A stretch of 64,000 bases of DNA, taken from positions 62,001 to 126,000 of the forward strand of contig JAFEMH010004880.1 of assembly GCA_022495995.1 (NCBI GenBank), given 5' to 3'. Within the stretch, counting starts at the first letter, position 1. The number at the start of each line of letters is the position of its first letter. Shown piece after piece: positions 42,114-54,451 of this stretch. Made by a program: the position numbers and the translations under genes. The stretch comes from Adenophora triphylla var. japonica. Its lineage: Eukaryota > Streptophyta > Magnoliopsida > Asterales > Campanulaceae. Below the pieces are notes generated by a model. It was not told the origin of the DNA. It ran no database searches and saw only the letters and a list, made by a program, of their open reading frames with translations.

Positions 42114-44998
42114 GTGAAGTGGACCTACGTGTGGGGAATGGAGCAAGAGTTCTTTGCATTAGCCGTAGGAACTTATGAAGTTACTTTACCTAGTGGGCTA
42201 ATACTTGTTTTGAACAATTGTTATTACGTTCCGACTTTAAGTAGGAATATTATTTCGATTTCATGTTTGGATAATGAAGGTTTTAATTTTCTTATATGTG
42301 ATAAGAAATTTTCTATTCATAAGAGTGATATGCATTATTGTCTTCTTTGTTTCATTCAATGGCCTTTATATTCTTGATTTTGAAAATCGCGATAATGATG
42401 TCTATAACATTAACAAGAAATCTAAACCCAATGATGTAAACCACACTTACTTATGGCATTGTCGTCTTGGCCATATAAACGAGAAACGCATTTCTAAACT
42501 CCACAAAGATGGATTTTTGGACTCACATGATTATGAATCATATGAGACATGCGAATCTTGTTTACTTGGCAAGATGACCAAGGACCCATTTACCAAAAGC
42601 AGTGAAAGGGCGGGCGACTTATTAGGACTCATACATACCGATGTATGTGGGCCTATGAGTAGCGATGCGAGGGGAGGATTTCGGTACTTCATAACATTCA
42701 CTGATGATTATAGTAGATTTGGATATGTTTATCTAATGAAACATAAAAGTGAATCGTTTGAGATATTTCGAATATTTCAAAATGAGGTGCAAAATTAACT
42801 TGGCAAAACTATTAAGGTACTTCGATCCGATCGAGGTGGTGAATATTTGAGCCAAGAATTTGACATCATCTTAAGAGTTGTGGAATCGTTTCGAACTCTC
42901 TCCACCCGAACACCACAATGGAATGGTGTGTCTGAAAGGAGGAATAGAACTTTGTTGGACATGGTTCGTTCTATGATGAGTCAAGTTGAGCTTCCTTTAT
43001 CCTTTTGGGGACATGCACTAGAAACTGCTGCTTTCACTATAAACAGAGTTCCTACCAAATCGGTTCAAAAGACCCCATATGAGATGTGGCATGGAAGAAA
43101 ACCTAGTTTGTCTTTCATGAAGATTTGGGGTTGCGATGCATATGTCAAGAAGTTAACTTTCGACAAGCTAGCACCTAAATCTGATAAATGTGTTTTCGTG
43201 GGATATCCTAAGGAAACCAAAGGATACTATTTCTACAACCAAAACGAGAACAAAGTGTTTGTTGCTCGAAATGGTACTTTCTTAGAAAAGGAGTTTCTTC
43301 GCAAAGGAACCAGTGGGAGTAAAATAGATCTCGAAGAAGTTCGAGAACCCGAAAACAACATTGAACCAATGGTAGAAACTGAACCAAGTTCACAAACCGT
43401 TATGGAACCGGTTCAAGATGCACAAGTTCCTCGCCGAAGTGGTAGGTCACGATCCGAACCCGAGAGATATGGATTTCTCGTTACGGAAAGTGATGAAGTG
43501 GAGTTAATCGAAAATGATGAACCCACTTGCTATCAAGAAGCGATGTCCGCTCCGGATTCGGAAAAATGGCAAGAAGCCATGAAGTTTGAATTACAATCCA
43601 TGGCTGATAATCAAGTTTGGAACTTGATTGATCCACCCGAAGGTGTAAAAACCATAGGGTGCAAATGGGTTTTCAAGAAGAAGACCGACATGGATGGGAA
43701 GGTGCACACCTATAAGGCTAGGCTAGTAGCTAAGGGATATAGGCAAACTCATGGCATTGACTATGATGAAACCTTTTCGCATGTAGCTATGCTTAAGTCT
43801 ATTAGAATTTTACTTGCCATAGCCGCATATTATGACTATGAGATATGGCAAATGGATGTCAAAACAGCTTTCCTTAATGGGAAGTTACTTGAGGATGTAT
43901 ACATGATACAACCTGAAGGTTTTGTCGATCCAGAAAATTCTAACAAGGTGTGTAAGTTGCGAAATCCATTTATGGATTGAAGCAAGCTTCAAGGAGTTGG
44001 AATCTACGTTTTGATGAAGCAATCAAGGAGTTTGGCTTTATCAAGAACGAAGATGAACCTTGTGTATACAAGAAAATTAGTGGGAGAGTAGCACTATTTT
44101 TAGTGTTGTATGTCGACGATATCTTACTCATTGGAAATGACGTTCCTGCACTAGAAATTTGTCAAGTCTTGGTTGGGAAAGTGCTTTTCAATGAAAGATA
44201 TGGGCGAAGCCGCATATATCCTTGGTATCAAGATTTATAGAGATAGATCTAAGAGGATGATTGGTTTAAGTCAAAATACTTACATTGACAAAGTCCTTAG
44301 AAGATTCCAAATGGAAAATTCTAAAAGAGGAAACTTGCCAATGTTGCATGGTATATCTCTTAGCAAGAATCAAAGTCCTAAGACTAATGATGAGCGAAAA
44401 GAGAATGAATGGTATTCCATATGCTTCGGCAATTGGATCTATCATGTATGCTATGTTATGTACTAGACCCGATATCTCGTGTGCTCTAAGCATGACGAGT
44501 AGGTACCAATCGGATCCCTAGCGAACCACATTGGATAGCGATCAAGAATATCCTTAAGTACTTACGAAGAACTAAGGATGTATTCTTGGTCTTTGGAGGA
44601 ATGGAAGAAGATCTTGTAGTAAAAGGCTACACGAGATGCTAGCTTCCAAACCGACAAAGATGATTTCGAATCGCGATCTGGATTTTTGTTTACGCTTAAT
44701 GGAGGAAGCGAGTTGGAAAAGTTCCAAGCAAAGTACCGTCGGCGATTCTACAACCGAAGCCGAGTACATAGCGGCATCCGATGCGGCTAAGGAAGCGGTT
44801 TGGATCAAGAAGTTCATTAGTGATTTGGAAGTCGTTCCAAGCATCAAAGACCCTATTGAACTTTCTTGTGATAACAATGGTGCCATTGCACAAGCAAAGG
44901 AACCAAGATCACACGACCGAGATCCAAACACATACTTCGACGTTTCCACATTATCCGTGAGATATGTGAAAGGGAAGACGTTAAGATATGCAGAGTAG
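42114..44998 (+). pseudogene. pol: C2 pol: integrase, RT, RNase H
   Basis: Frames 42114-44998. The GAG-pre-integrase finger is LWHCRLGHINEKRI...CESCLLGK (about 42455-42575). The integrase core follows with HTDVCGPM, FTDDYSRFGYVYLM, LRSDRGGEYL and WNGVSERRNRTLLDMVRSMM; a TAA at 42796-42798 interrupts EVQN*LGK. RT begins WQEAMKFELQSMADNQVWNL and has CKWVFKKKTDMDGK, DVKTAFLNG and, after a frameshift at 43980, YVDDILLIGN (about 44107). RNase H survives as STTEAEYIAASDAAKEAVW (about 44747-44803). Catalytic residues remain visible but frames are broken at least five times. Confidence 0.9.
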
Positions 44999-45108
44999 AC
45001 ATCGATGACAACGTGGCAGACCCACTAACTGAGGCTCTCTCGCAAGCTAAACATGATGGTCATGTTAGGTCCATGGGTATTCGATACATGGTAGATTGGG
45101 CCTAGTGC

Positions 45109-45119
45109 AAGTGGGAGAC
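45109..45119 (+). other. C2 polypurine tract
   Basis: AAGTGGGAGAC directly precedes the 3' LTR. Confidence 0.85.
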
Positions 45120-46481
45120 TGTTGGTGTTATGCCCTAGGCCTATGATTGATAGACTTATGTGTTGGCATTATTTATTATTATATGAGATGTTTATTATTT
45201 GATTATTATATGTTTTGTATATTTGTTTATAATAATCTCTGTCCCTAATTATTAAGAGAATAAATTAGTATAATTATCAATGGATAATCATATGATGATT
45301 ATATGCATAAGAGATGCACATTGAAATTATGGGTACTTGTTAGAGAACAAGTGACTGGACATGACCCGCATGAGATTTATGTCATGGTCAAATGTCATAC
45401 TTAAATCTCATACGGTTACTTCATTTATTTCCTAGACCTAAGATTATCGTAACCTTACATATGATGAAAGTCATGTTTGATTTTAGTCAAACGATATCTT
45501 AACACGATATCTATAAAGACTATCATTGGCATGATCGGATTCATGATGGGAAGGATGATAAGTCAAGAAGGAATTTATCCCTCGGAAGAGAGATGTTATG
45601 CTTGGGCCCCTCGATGAGTGATAATGATGAAAGTGTATGGCCGTACCCCAATGTGATTGGAATTATCATTATACTCAAAGAATCGAGAAAGCATTGAACA
45701 ATAACAAGTTGACAAGGACCATGACTTGTGTTCAATATAACATCGTGAGACAAAGGGATAAATGGAAGTACACCATTGGAAACGTGAACTCTTACGTTGC
45801 ATTATTTGGGTAGACATAATGGCTTGCTAGAGTCCGCTTATGTCTTATGAGGTTCGATATGATCGAACTCATTGCCAACATAATGTAATCCTATTGGGTC
45901 ACACACAACTAGAATGAATTGGTTAAACCGGAGGAAGAATAGATGAGAGTTTACGTATACGGCTATATATACCGCGCGACATATTAAGCCAATGGCTTAA
46001 TATACCGCGCGACATAATAGGCCAAGACGCGGTTTGATGCACTTTGTCTCTCCTAATACGATTAGGAGAGGTATTCCTACTATTATAATATAAATACAAG
46101 GGTTACGTCGGACCTAAAAGGTCAGCCGAAATTTTTCAAGCAAAATTCATAATTAAATACTCTCAATATTCTTCAAGGTTTAGATATAGCAATCATCAAG
46201 AAGTTGTTCTTGGATTCATTCAAAGGTGTGGATACCGAAAGAGGGTCTTCGCTCGTTCATCGATCAAGGCCTAGAGTTCAAGAAAGTTGAAGAACGAAGT
46301 TTGTGATTCGATATCACATAATCAAATCGTTCGATAGCTCAAGACCGGAAAGCGTTTCAAGGTTGGTTTAATTCTATCTCATAGGTATTCAAATTAATCG
46401 TATAGAACGGATCCTAGGGCTTATTGGGTTTTATATTTTTAATGCTTAATTCCGCTGCGCATGGACCCGTAAAACCCAACA
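45120..46481 (+). repeat. C2 3' LTR
   Basis: 1362 bp; matches 38275-39632 with few differences. Confidence 0.95.
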
Positions 46482-46486
46482 CTTTC
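46482..46486. repeat. Target-site duplication of C2, right copy (CTTTC)
   Basis: Pairs with 38270-38274. Confidence 0.93.
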
Positions 46487-46628
46487 TTTGGTTTATCTTT
46501 AAATAACAATGCCCACTTTGCCCTTGCTTTGTTAAAAATGTTAGGAATTGTTAGAAATGTTAGGAATGTTAAAACTTTCGTTAATTTTCTAACGAAAATA
46601 CTAACAAACTCAAATTGGAGCACTTACA

Positions 46629-46633
46629 CTAAT
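46629..46633. repeat. Target-site duplication of S, right copy (CTAAT)
   Basis: Pairs with 33919-33923. Confidence 0.9.
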
Positions 46634-47011
46634 AAGCTCAACCCTTGGTCAGCTTTGATCTCTTAAACAGGTTCAGCTCTGAGTCAATCTTGTTTGCAAA
46701 AAATCCTTACAAGTCTAAGGTCGACTGAGTCACCACAAAACCAGTCTGATCTTAAGCTTAAGGCGACTTATTTGTCCTATTGCATCTAGCTCGACACACA
46801 CATGCTGGAATCAAAAGCATGCAATACACAATGATGGAAGGTCAGCTATGATTAAATATGACTAAGTCTCCCAAAGCGGGCCAAGACTCAGGTAAACAAA
46901 AATGTATAAGAAAGATGCCTCCTAAAAACTGGGCCAAGACATCAGCATTCACAAAGCAAAAAACAAAAGTGTTTGGAACTTGTCTGATTACATCACCATT
47001 CAAAGTTAAGT
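46634..47011 (+). other. R1 3'UTR continuing after S
   Basis: Degraded continuation of the R1 minisatellite (AAGCTCAACCCTTGGTCAGC and similar, to about 46760), then non-coding sequence to the end of the antisense ORF. Confidence 0.65.
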
Positions 47012-50000
47012 TCAAGAGGACGGGTCAACCTCCACTTGGTCGCTTGTAGTCACTTGATCATCTATAGTTTCTTCCTGCTGCTGGGGGCCAATTGGTTTAC
47101 CTGACTCAGAAAATCCGTGCCTCAGAGTATCACCATCAAAAGCCGGTGAATCAGGCTCCTCGAGCTCAGCTAAAATGGTATGGAAGTTGACAGGAGCAAT
47201 GGGAGGAGGAATCCAGGTTTCAGCTTCAGCCTGTTCATCATCCTGGGCAATAAGCTCTAAGTCGTTATCATTGTAGGGCACCAGGTGATGGCCTTGACGG
47301 GCCGCCGTGTTGTATTGGTCCTCTGACGCCCACTTGGCCAGCTGTTCAATGGATATGTCGACGGAGGGATCCACGTCGATACGTTGAGCCATGTGGCTCC
47401 AACCTACATCGAAGAACCCCTTAGCTTTATCAACGACATGGGCGTGGAGCTCATCACCTTCTTTGTAAGCCTTCACGGCCTCCTTCTTAGCGGCTTTGAC
47501 GGCGTCAGATAGCTCCACCCCCCATTAAAGACGAGCAGCTTCGAGTTCCTCTTGCTTCTTGGCTAAAGTGACAGGCACTTCATCCAATTGTTGGGTCGCC
47601 AACTCGAGGTCTGCAGCCATCTTCTTTTTCTCCTCCTTAAGTGTGGCAAGCTCCTTGTCAGCCTCTCCCAATCTCTTCCAGGCATCCTCCTTGAGCTTGA
47701 TCTCATTGTCCTTCAAAAGCTTCAGTGCATCATAGGAAGCATCCAAGTCAGAATGCTCCTCCTTCAATTTCTCAAGCTCCTCCTTCAGCTTGGTGTGATC
47801 TTATTCCATCTTCGACAGCTCTTCATTTTTACGAGTCAGCATGGTCTTAGCCAGCTTCTCCTGCTCCTCAGCAGCTTTCCAATAAGTAGTGGCCAAATCT
47901 ATCATGGCAAGAGACTGAAATGGTGAGTAAAGAAGAGGGGTTAGGCCAACCAGAAATAAAGTGGAGACTTGGGACAAGCAAGAAGAATAAAAGCGACAGT
48001 GCAAAAAGTTACAAGGGTTACCTCGGAGTGAGCTAGCCCGACCCTGGCACGGCAAGCTTCTGGAGTCAAGGCCTTGTTGGTATACTTCTTGATTAAATCC
48101 TGGTCAGCTCCCCTCCTAACAATCACTTGGCCGTATTCCAACTCAGGATACTCCCTAGCCAAACAATTGATCCTAGTCAGTGGAACCACCTCACTCAACT
48201 CGTCAACACGAGCCTGAATCAACTAGACATATGAGACTCGGATGGGAGAAGACTGGGGGCTCCTGACTTCAGCTTCTAATGGCTCACCAGCATCGACCTG
48301 ATCAGTTGTCAAGCTTGCCTTGGACTTCCCTATCTTAATTTTCTTGCTCAGTGGAGCATTATCATCCTCATCCTCCTCATCCACATCTATAACAGGTGAC
48401 TTAGCCTTGGAGGTAGCATTGGATTTGGCTTTGGCTTGAGCTCGGGTTCTGGTTCGGACGACCTCCCTCTCCAGCTCCACACTTTGCTCTGAACCCTCTA
48501 TCTCAACAGCCTGTTCCCCCTCTACTCCTTGGGCATCTCCTTCCACCCGGTCCTCTTCCAACTCCTCCAAATTATCTTCAGCAGGGATATATTGGGAAGT
48601 GTTCTGGTCCACCAACTTCAACAGCTCATTTCTCTTGGCTCCCTCAGCCTCACGGTTCTCCCTAGCATTGGCAGCTCCACTGCTCCTCTTGCTCTTCCTG
48701 ATATCAACAGCACGGTCCATGTTGGCTTCTTGAGCAGGAGTCATAACTGTACCAAGTCAAAGCAACCAAGTATTAGTTCAACAGTTCAAGTTCTACATAC
48801 GAGCTAACAGTTCTACGTATGAGTAAAAAGTTCTGTGTACGAGCTAAGCATGTACAGACTACAATATCTACTTACAAGCAAAGTATTTACGAGTTCAGAG
48901 TTACATGCACAGTTCAAGCAAATCCTATGTGAGATCTTAAAAGGTTTCACATACAAGCAATAAAGAGGCGTGTAAATTCTTACCACCAACATGCTCCCCA
49001 TAGTCCTTACAGTACTTGGGGGTCTTCCGGCAGAGCGAGCACTCTTTCTCAAATCTACCCAAAGCATGGGTAACCCAATCTGGATATATGGTGCACCTCA
49101 CTATGGGGACTAGTGGCACTACATCCCCATCTCCAAGCATCATCCCAGCCTGGATGTAGTTGTTCTTAGTGGTTCCTAGAACTTCCCAACTGATGGGTCT
49201 CTTGGCAACCAACTCGACCAACTTCTTATACAAATTCTCATGCCAGTAGGGCTCCCATTGATCCTCCTCCCTCACCACTTGGGTGTCTACACTGGGTAAA
49301 GGGAACTCCCAACCTAACCTACTCTCCACCACCACCACATGAGAGTTCTAACCAATAGCTTTACTGGGCAAGTTGATGAACAACTTAGGAGAATTCGGTT
49401 TTGAGGCAGGGCATTGGCACACTCTACAAGTGTTAGCCCCGAACTGAAGAGGCAGGACATTGGCACACTCTAGAAACTCGTTTATGAAGGGGTCCAAGGG
49501 TAATCTAAGACCAGCCTCGAACTGGCCATAGTAGAAGGCAACCCTAGTAGCATCCTCCTTGTAAGTTCCATCAAACTTGTCCAGGAAATCCCTCTTGCTA
49601 TAAATGGTCACATCAAATTCCTCCTTATCCACCTCACAGAATTGGTAGATCATCTCAAGTCGTGAAGGAAAATTCTGTTTCCCCCTCTTTGGCCTTTGAG
49701 GCACGTAGCCCCTCTCATTCCTCCCAGGCACAATAGAGGTCCCAAAGGCGTCAACAATGCGTGGGCTGGAAGAAGTCGAGGCTGAAGCTCCTCCTTAGGT
49801 CGTCATATCTGTATAAGAAGAAGGGGAAACAGGGGAATTAGTCCTATACGCAGACTTAAGGAACCTAGGGGACACACTAAGGGGCGAACTAGATTCCCCC
49901 GGAAATCCCGTCCTATTCCTAAGGAAAGAGGGCTTATTGGGACCTTGGATGTAGAACACCGTAATGTGATCAAGAAGTTCATGAAAAAGGTTGAAGGATA

Positions 50001-50211
50001 CTATTCTTGGGTCACTCGTCTCTAAAACACCTAAGTCCTCCCCTACAGGCAAAGTTAGCTCAGTAAAACGCAAGCCCCAATGGGTCAAAATTGAAGTACA
50101 TTCCTCCATTGACATCTCCCTCCACTCTCCATTCAAGTGCTTATAAACCCTTCTACTTACACTACAATAGCCATACCAAGCTCCAGGCTCACAGCTAAAA
50201 GTCCTAGCCAT
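47012..50211 (-). pseudogene. R1 antisense ORF: gypsy-type 'transposase' domain plus coiled coil, spliced
   Basis: Antisense gene, ATG at 50211 (MARTFSCEPGAWYG), three exons 50211-48984, 48746-48022 and 47914-47012. Introns are GT/AG: 48747-48983 (GGTG|GTAAGAAT, GGTACAG|TTATG) and 47915-48021 (TCCGAG|GTAACC, ATTTCAG|TCTCT). Exon 1 holds FEAGLRLPLDPFINEFLE, the hallmark of the 'putative gypsy-type transposase' domain known from plant Tat antisense ORFs. Exon 2 is acidic/basic with a nuclear-signal-like KKIKIGKSKA. Exon 3 is a long coiled coil (Glu/Lys/Leu heptads, about 47850-47530) and an acidic C-terminus ending DQVEVDPSS. Damage is light: a frameshift near 49750-49795, TAA near 47805 (probably from CAA), TAG at 48223 and a frame break near 47520. 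Function unknown. Confidence 0.8.
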
Positions 50212-50682
50212 GGCGAAATTGAAGAAATTGCAGAAATTAAACCCTAATGCTGAAGGGAGAGAAGAATACCTTAATTCGTTTGAACGAAGAGGAGCAACTG
50301 ACGGAGACGAAAGCTCGGGTTGAATCAATTGCCTTTTTTACAATTTTCGTCGGAGTTCAAGAAGCTGGAGAGGGTAAAAGTTCTAAATGGAGAAGGAATC
50401 TGGTATTTATATTTTCCAAGATTGAGGAGGAAAAAGAAAAATCAAAAGTCTTATTTTCCTAATTAATGGCGAAAACGTTTTCTAAGACGGTCTCTAAAAC
50501 GTCAAAACTGTAATTATTACGGAAAATGGCGCTCTTCCAGATCTGGCCGTTCGTCGTGGATGTCCAGGATTGTGACACATCATCTTTGGTCGACCAAATG
50601 TCAGCACGAGTAGTGACCTTCGAGTCACGACAATCTACGTCAAAATATCATTAACTTCCTAGCCGACAAAGTCAACTCGAAA
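50212..50682 (-). other. Region between R1 antisense ORF and 3' LTR
   Basis: Probable 5'UTR and promoter of the antisense ORF (on minus), followed toward the LTR by plus-strand sequence leading to the PPT. No coding content recognised. Confidence 0.5.
50402..50411 (-). promoter_or_regulatory. Candidate TATA box of the R1 antisense ORF
   Basis: Minus-strand ATATAAATACC about 190 bp upstream of the ORF start, the only canonical TATA in the 480 bp between the ORF and the LTR. Suggests transcription from its own promoter rather than from an LTR. Confidence 0.5.
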
Positions 50683-50694
50683 GTTGGGGGCCAC
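50683..50694 (+). other. R1 polypurine-tract region
   Basis: GTTGGGGGCCAC directly upstream of the R1 3' LTR. Confidence 0.7.
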
Positions 50695-51355
50695 TGAACA
50701 TACTAAAACTGTCGAGTTGGGCCAAGCGAGTGAAGCCCAGTCCGGAAGCAATTATTGCCACCACATTCTCAGTGGGTTAGGCCCAATTATCACATGGACC
50801 AAGGCCCATATTATTGATCAGTCGACTTAAGTTCATTGTCCGACCTACCAGGTCCCGACCTAACTTAGTCCGACCTTATGATCCAAGATATACTTCGGGT
50901 ACGATCCAACTCTACTCGTCAGTCAGGTCGACCCAACACCAAGTGTCGACCTCGACCTGCCAAAGCAAGCGTCGAGCTAACGGTTACAGGCGCACGTGCT
51001 TCAAGTCTTTCCATAACTGGTTTCCTACAAATCAGGAGCCGTTCAGGACACGTTCACATGTTGAATAACTGTCCCTCAAATTACGGAGCTCATGTAGCCC
51101 TATCAAATATACCACTCTCATCAACTATAAATACATTACCACTACAACGGTTATGAGGTAACTGCAATTTTGTTATCTGAATATCATTTGTTCAATACAT
51201 TTTTACTCTCCAATTCATATACTTACTCTCACGCCCGAGGGTCTAAGCCGGAGACACATCCGGCTAGTCGTGGGTTCTGATTTTCAGGTCAAAGAGTCAG
51301 GTGATCAGTCCTGCCACGTGGAGGAAGATTGATAAGCACATTTCCTGCGGCGTCA
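50695..51355 (+). repeat. R1 3' LTR
   Basis: 661 bp, near-identical to 31060-31720; followed by ATTAT. Confidence 0.95.
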
Positions 51356-52110
<755 letters not shown>

Positions 52111-52786
52111 TTTTCAAATCAAAATTTTCTCCATTTTCCGAAAAACAACCAAACACCGAAAAATGGGAAAAACGTTTTCCGATAAACTATCAAACACTGG
52201 AAAATGGGGAAAACGTTTTCCGGATAATTTTTTCCCCTCATTTCCCGGAAACAAACGCAGTCTTAATGAATGGTTTTTTTTTGTAGGAGAGAGAATGAGT
52301 GAGAGGAATAGTAAGTTAATGATTGATTTTTTTGTAAATATGTTAAAATTATAAGGATATAATGAATGATTTTTTTGTAAACATATAAACATTATGAGAG
52401 TATAAATATCTGAAACATTGTTCACATATTTTCATTTATGAAATGAGACTCTTAATCTGAAACGAACCACAATAAAAAATAAGACTTTTGATCTGAGGGA
52501 GTAACAATATAGAAAACAAAAGATTATATGAAAATGAAGATAATTGTCATCCGCCACTCCCACCAAAATATACCACTAGTTGCCAAAAACTCAACTCTTG
52601 TTTGATTTATTATCCTATCTCTCGTTGTCAATGTCATCATATATAAGGCCGGCCAACTCTTTTGGCAGAAGACATCAATCGAATGCTCATTATTAAGAGC
52701 AACCAAACCAAAGATCATCACATTTGGGTCCATTGCATTCAAGCCTAATTAGTGCTAAAAACACAACTTTAATCATTCTAACTTAG

Positions 52787-53133
52787 GCTCCGTTTGTTTG
52801 GAGAAAAATACTTTTTTCATTTTTTGGGGTTTGATAAATATCGAAAAATGAAGACAACATAAAACATTTTTCGGATCAATGAAAAATGAGCTTGATTTCT
52901 AAAAAAATGACTTTTTTACCTCTGCCTAAGGGAGTTGTTTTTCGAAAAATATTTTCCTCATTTTCATTCGTTTGTATTGATTTTACCTTTAGAAAATTAT
53001 TTTATTGAAACTACCAAATATCGAAAAATGTTTTTTTAAGATTCACCAAACATCGAAAAATATTTTTCGGAAAACATTTTAATTTTTGGAAAATATTTTC
53101 CAAAAATCATTTTCTTAATGTCCAAAACAGGGG
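52787..53133. mobile_element. Degraded MITE related to MITE2
   Basis: Begins GGCTCCGTTTGTTTGGAGAA and contains many ATCGAAAAATG and TTTTCGGAAAA segments; the right end (reverse complement CCCCTGTTTTGGACATTAAG) matches poorly. No clear target duplication. Confidence 0.5.
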
Positions 53134-53244
53134 TGACGAATTCTTATCCATGAGTTACCCATTTTTTTTTTATCATGTTTTGAACTATATCACGTATCAA
53201 ATTAGTACATTATACAATAGTTTAAGGCTTTATATTTTTAAATA

Positions 53245-53542
53245 CTCCCTCCGTTCCAAGAAATATGTCACCATTTTAGGTTCGACACGCAAATTGAGGA
53301 AAAAAGTGGAAAGAAAAAATGTTGTAAGTGTAATTTGAAAAGAGGAGAGAGAATTAGTGAAGAAAATAGTAAATTTAAAAAGTGTTGTGAGTGTAATAGT
53401 GTTTTAGGAGAGAGAATGAATGGAGGAAATAGTTACTGGGATAATAGAATATTAATAAAACATTTTCATTTTAGAAAATATGACGCTTCAAATGGAATGC
53501 CATTTTGAATAAAAAGTGACGGATTTTCTGGGGCGGAGGGAG
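53245..53542. mobile_element. Stowaway-like MITE (298 bp)
   Basis: Termini CTCCCTCCGTTCCAAGAAAT and, as reverse complement, CTCCCTCCGCCCCAGAAAAT, each beside TA. CTCCCTCCG ends with a TA duplication are the Stowaway (Tc1/mariner) signature. Confidence 0.85.
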
Positions 53543-53544
53543 TA

Positions 53545-54451
53545 AATAATATCCATAGTGCACCCTTTGCCACCTCTAGTCCAAAAAAAATTAAACCTAC
53601 TTTTTCCTTTAATGTGGTGTTTAAAAAGATCTATAAGAAAATGACCCAATTTTGGTCCGTAGTATGCAAAAATGGTCCAGAAATGCAACAATATTTAATG
53701 CCAAAAATACCCATTTGCCCTACATTCTTGGAATTAAGCTTTTATATTCAAGATTTGAGATAAGTAGAGATATAATAATTTAAATTATTTGAATTATATG
53801 CTAATCAAAGAGGATTCCTGACCATTTATTGTGTCGGTGGTTCCATTAAGCTATTAATAATCCCCGATTGCGACATGCTTATATCAAAACAATAATCAAA
53901 TTTGAAGCCGTTAGAGATATTATCCCATTGTGGGATAATATTTCTAACACGCTTACTCACGTGTAGTCGGACTTTGTTCTAACATGCCCCCTCACGTGTA
54001 GCCGGTCTTTGTCAAAGGCTTACAACGTGAACTTATTAATCAGGTGGTGCGGAGTAACATCGTGAATCGTTGAGCCTGCACGTGGTATAAGAACCTGCTC
54101 TGATATCATCTTAAAATCTGAAGTCCCATCTTAAAACCAATAGATGTCAAGAAAAGTGTCCCAAAATCTTCATATGTCATAGACATGATATTTCAGTTCC
54201 CAATATGAAATAATATCTATTATAACATAATCGAATATTGTATTTTCATTTATTTCATGACAGAGAATTAATAGAATAAAATACAAATGGCCTTAGAGAT
54301 GATGATTTCCGTCAATTGAACAAAACAAAAATCTATTAAAAAAGAGCAAAAGAAATTTAATTAAAAATAATTATAAAAAAATGAAAATTGAGAAGAACTT
54401 AGGAAAAAAAAAGTCAACAGGTAGAATTTACCGGCGGGGATTGGAACCTCA
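53545..54451. other. Intergenic region with a degenerate repeat
   Basis: No gene. At about 53935-54170 there is a plant repeat-like stretch with CCCTCACGTGTAGCCGG and, on the minus strand, TGATATCAGAGCAGG. The latter resembles an initiator-Met PBS and is perhaps a relic of a small LTR element. The rest is A/T-rich and includes the GATL 3' flank. Confidence 0.4.

Larger units (their letters stand above)
38275..46481 (+). mobile_element. C2: full-length but degenerate Ty1/copia element
   Basis: LTRs 38275-39632 and 45120-46481 (1358 and 1362 bp, TGTTGGTGTT...CCCAACA, highly similar) flanked by CTTTC. PBS TGGTATCAGAGC at 39634-39645 matches initiator-Met tRNA; PPT AAGTGGGAGAC at 45109-45119. 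The order gag, protease region, integrase, RT, RNase H is the Ty1/copia order. Several stops and frameshifts make it inactive. Lineage within copia not assigned. Confidence 0.95.
33924..46628 (-). mobile_element. S: solo LTR of the H/N Tat family, split by C1 and C2
   Basis: A single LTR on the minus strand (TGTGATGATGTGCC...GCACTTACA on plus) flanked by CTAAT. Without C1 and C2 it is about 1.76 kb, close to the N LTR in length and sequence, including the (GT)n run, the PBS-like CGGAGTCGCCAC (33997-34008) and the CCGCGCGG/TATA pair. No internal region is attached, so it arose by recombination between two LTRs. Confidence 0.9.
31060..51355 (+). mobile_element. R1: Tat-lineage Ty3/gypsy, internally deleted, with antisense ORF
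   Basis: LTRs 31060-31720 and 50695-51355 (661 bp each, very similar, TGAACATACT...TCA), PBS at 31722, PPT at 50683-50694. Internal order: gag (deleted), a few protease-region codons, the end of pol, 3'UTR minisatellite, antisense ORF. R2 at 56647 is a second family member and shows what R1 has lost. The 3'UTR is interrupted by solo LTR S (33924-46628). Confidence 0.9.

Noticed and set aside
53935..54170. Possible small LTR/TRIM element next to GATL
   Set aside because: Only a PBS-like TGATATCAGAGC and weak repeat sequence are visible; no paired LTRs or target duplication found, so listed only as a degenerate repeat.
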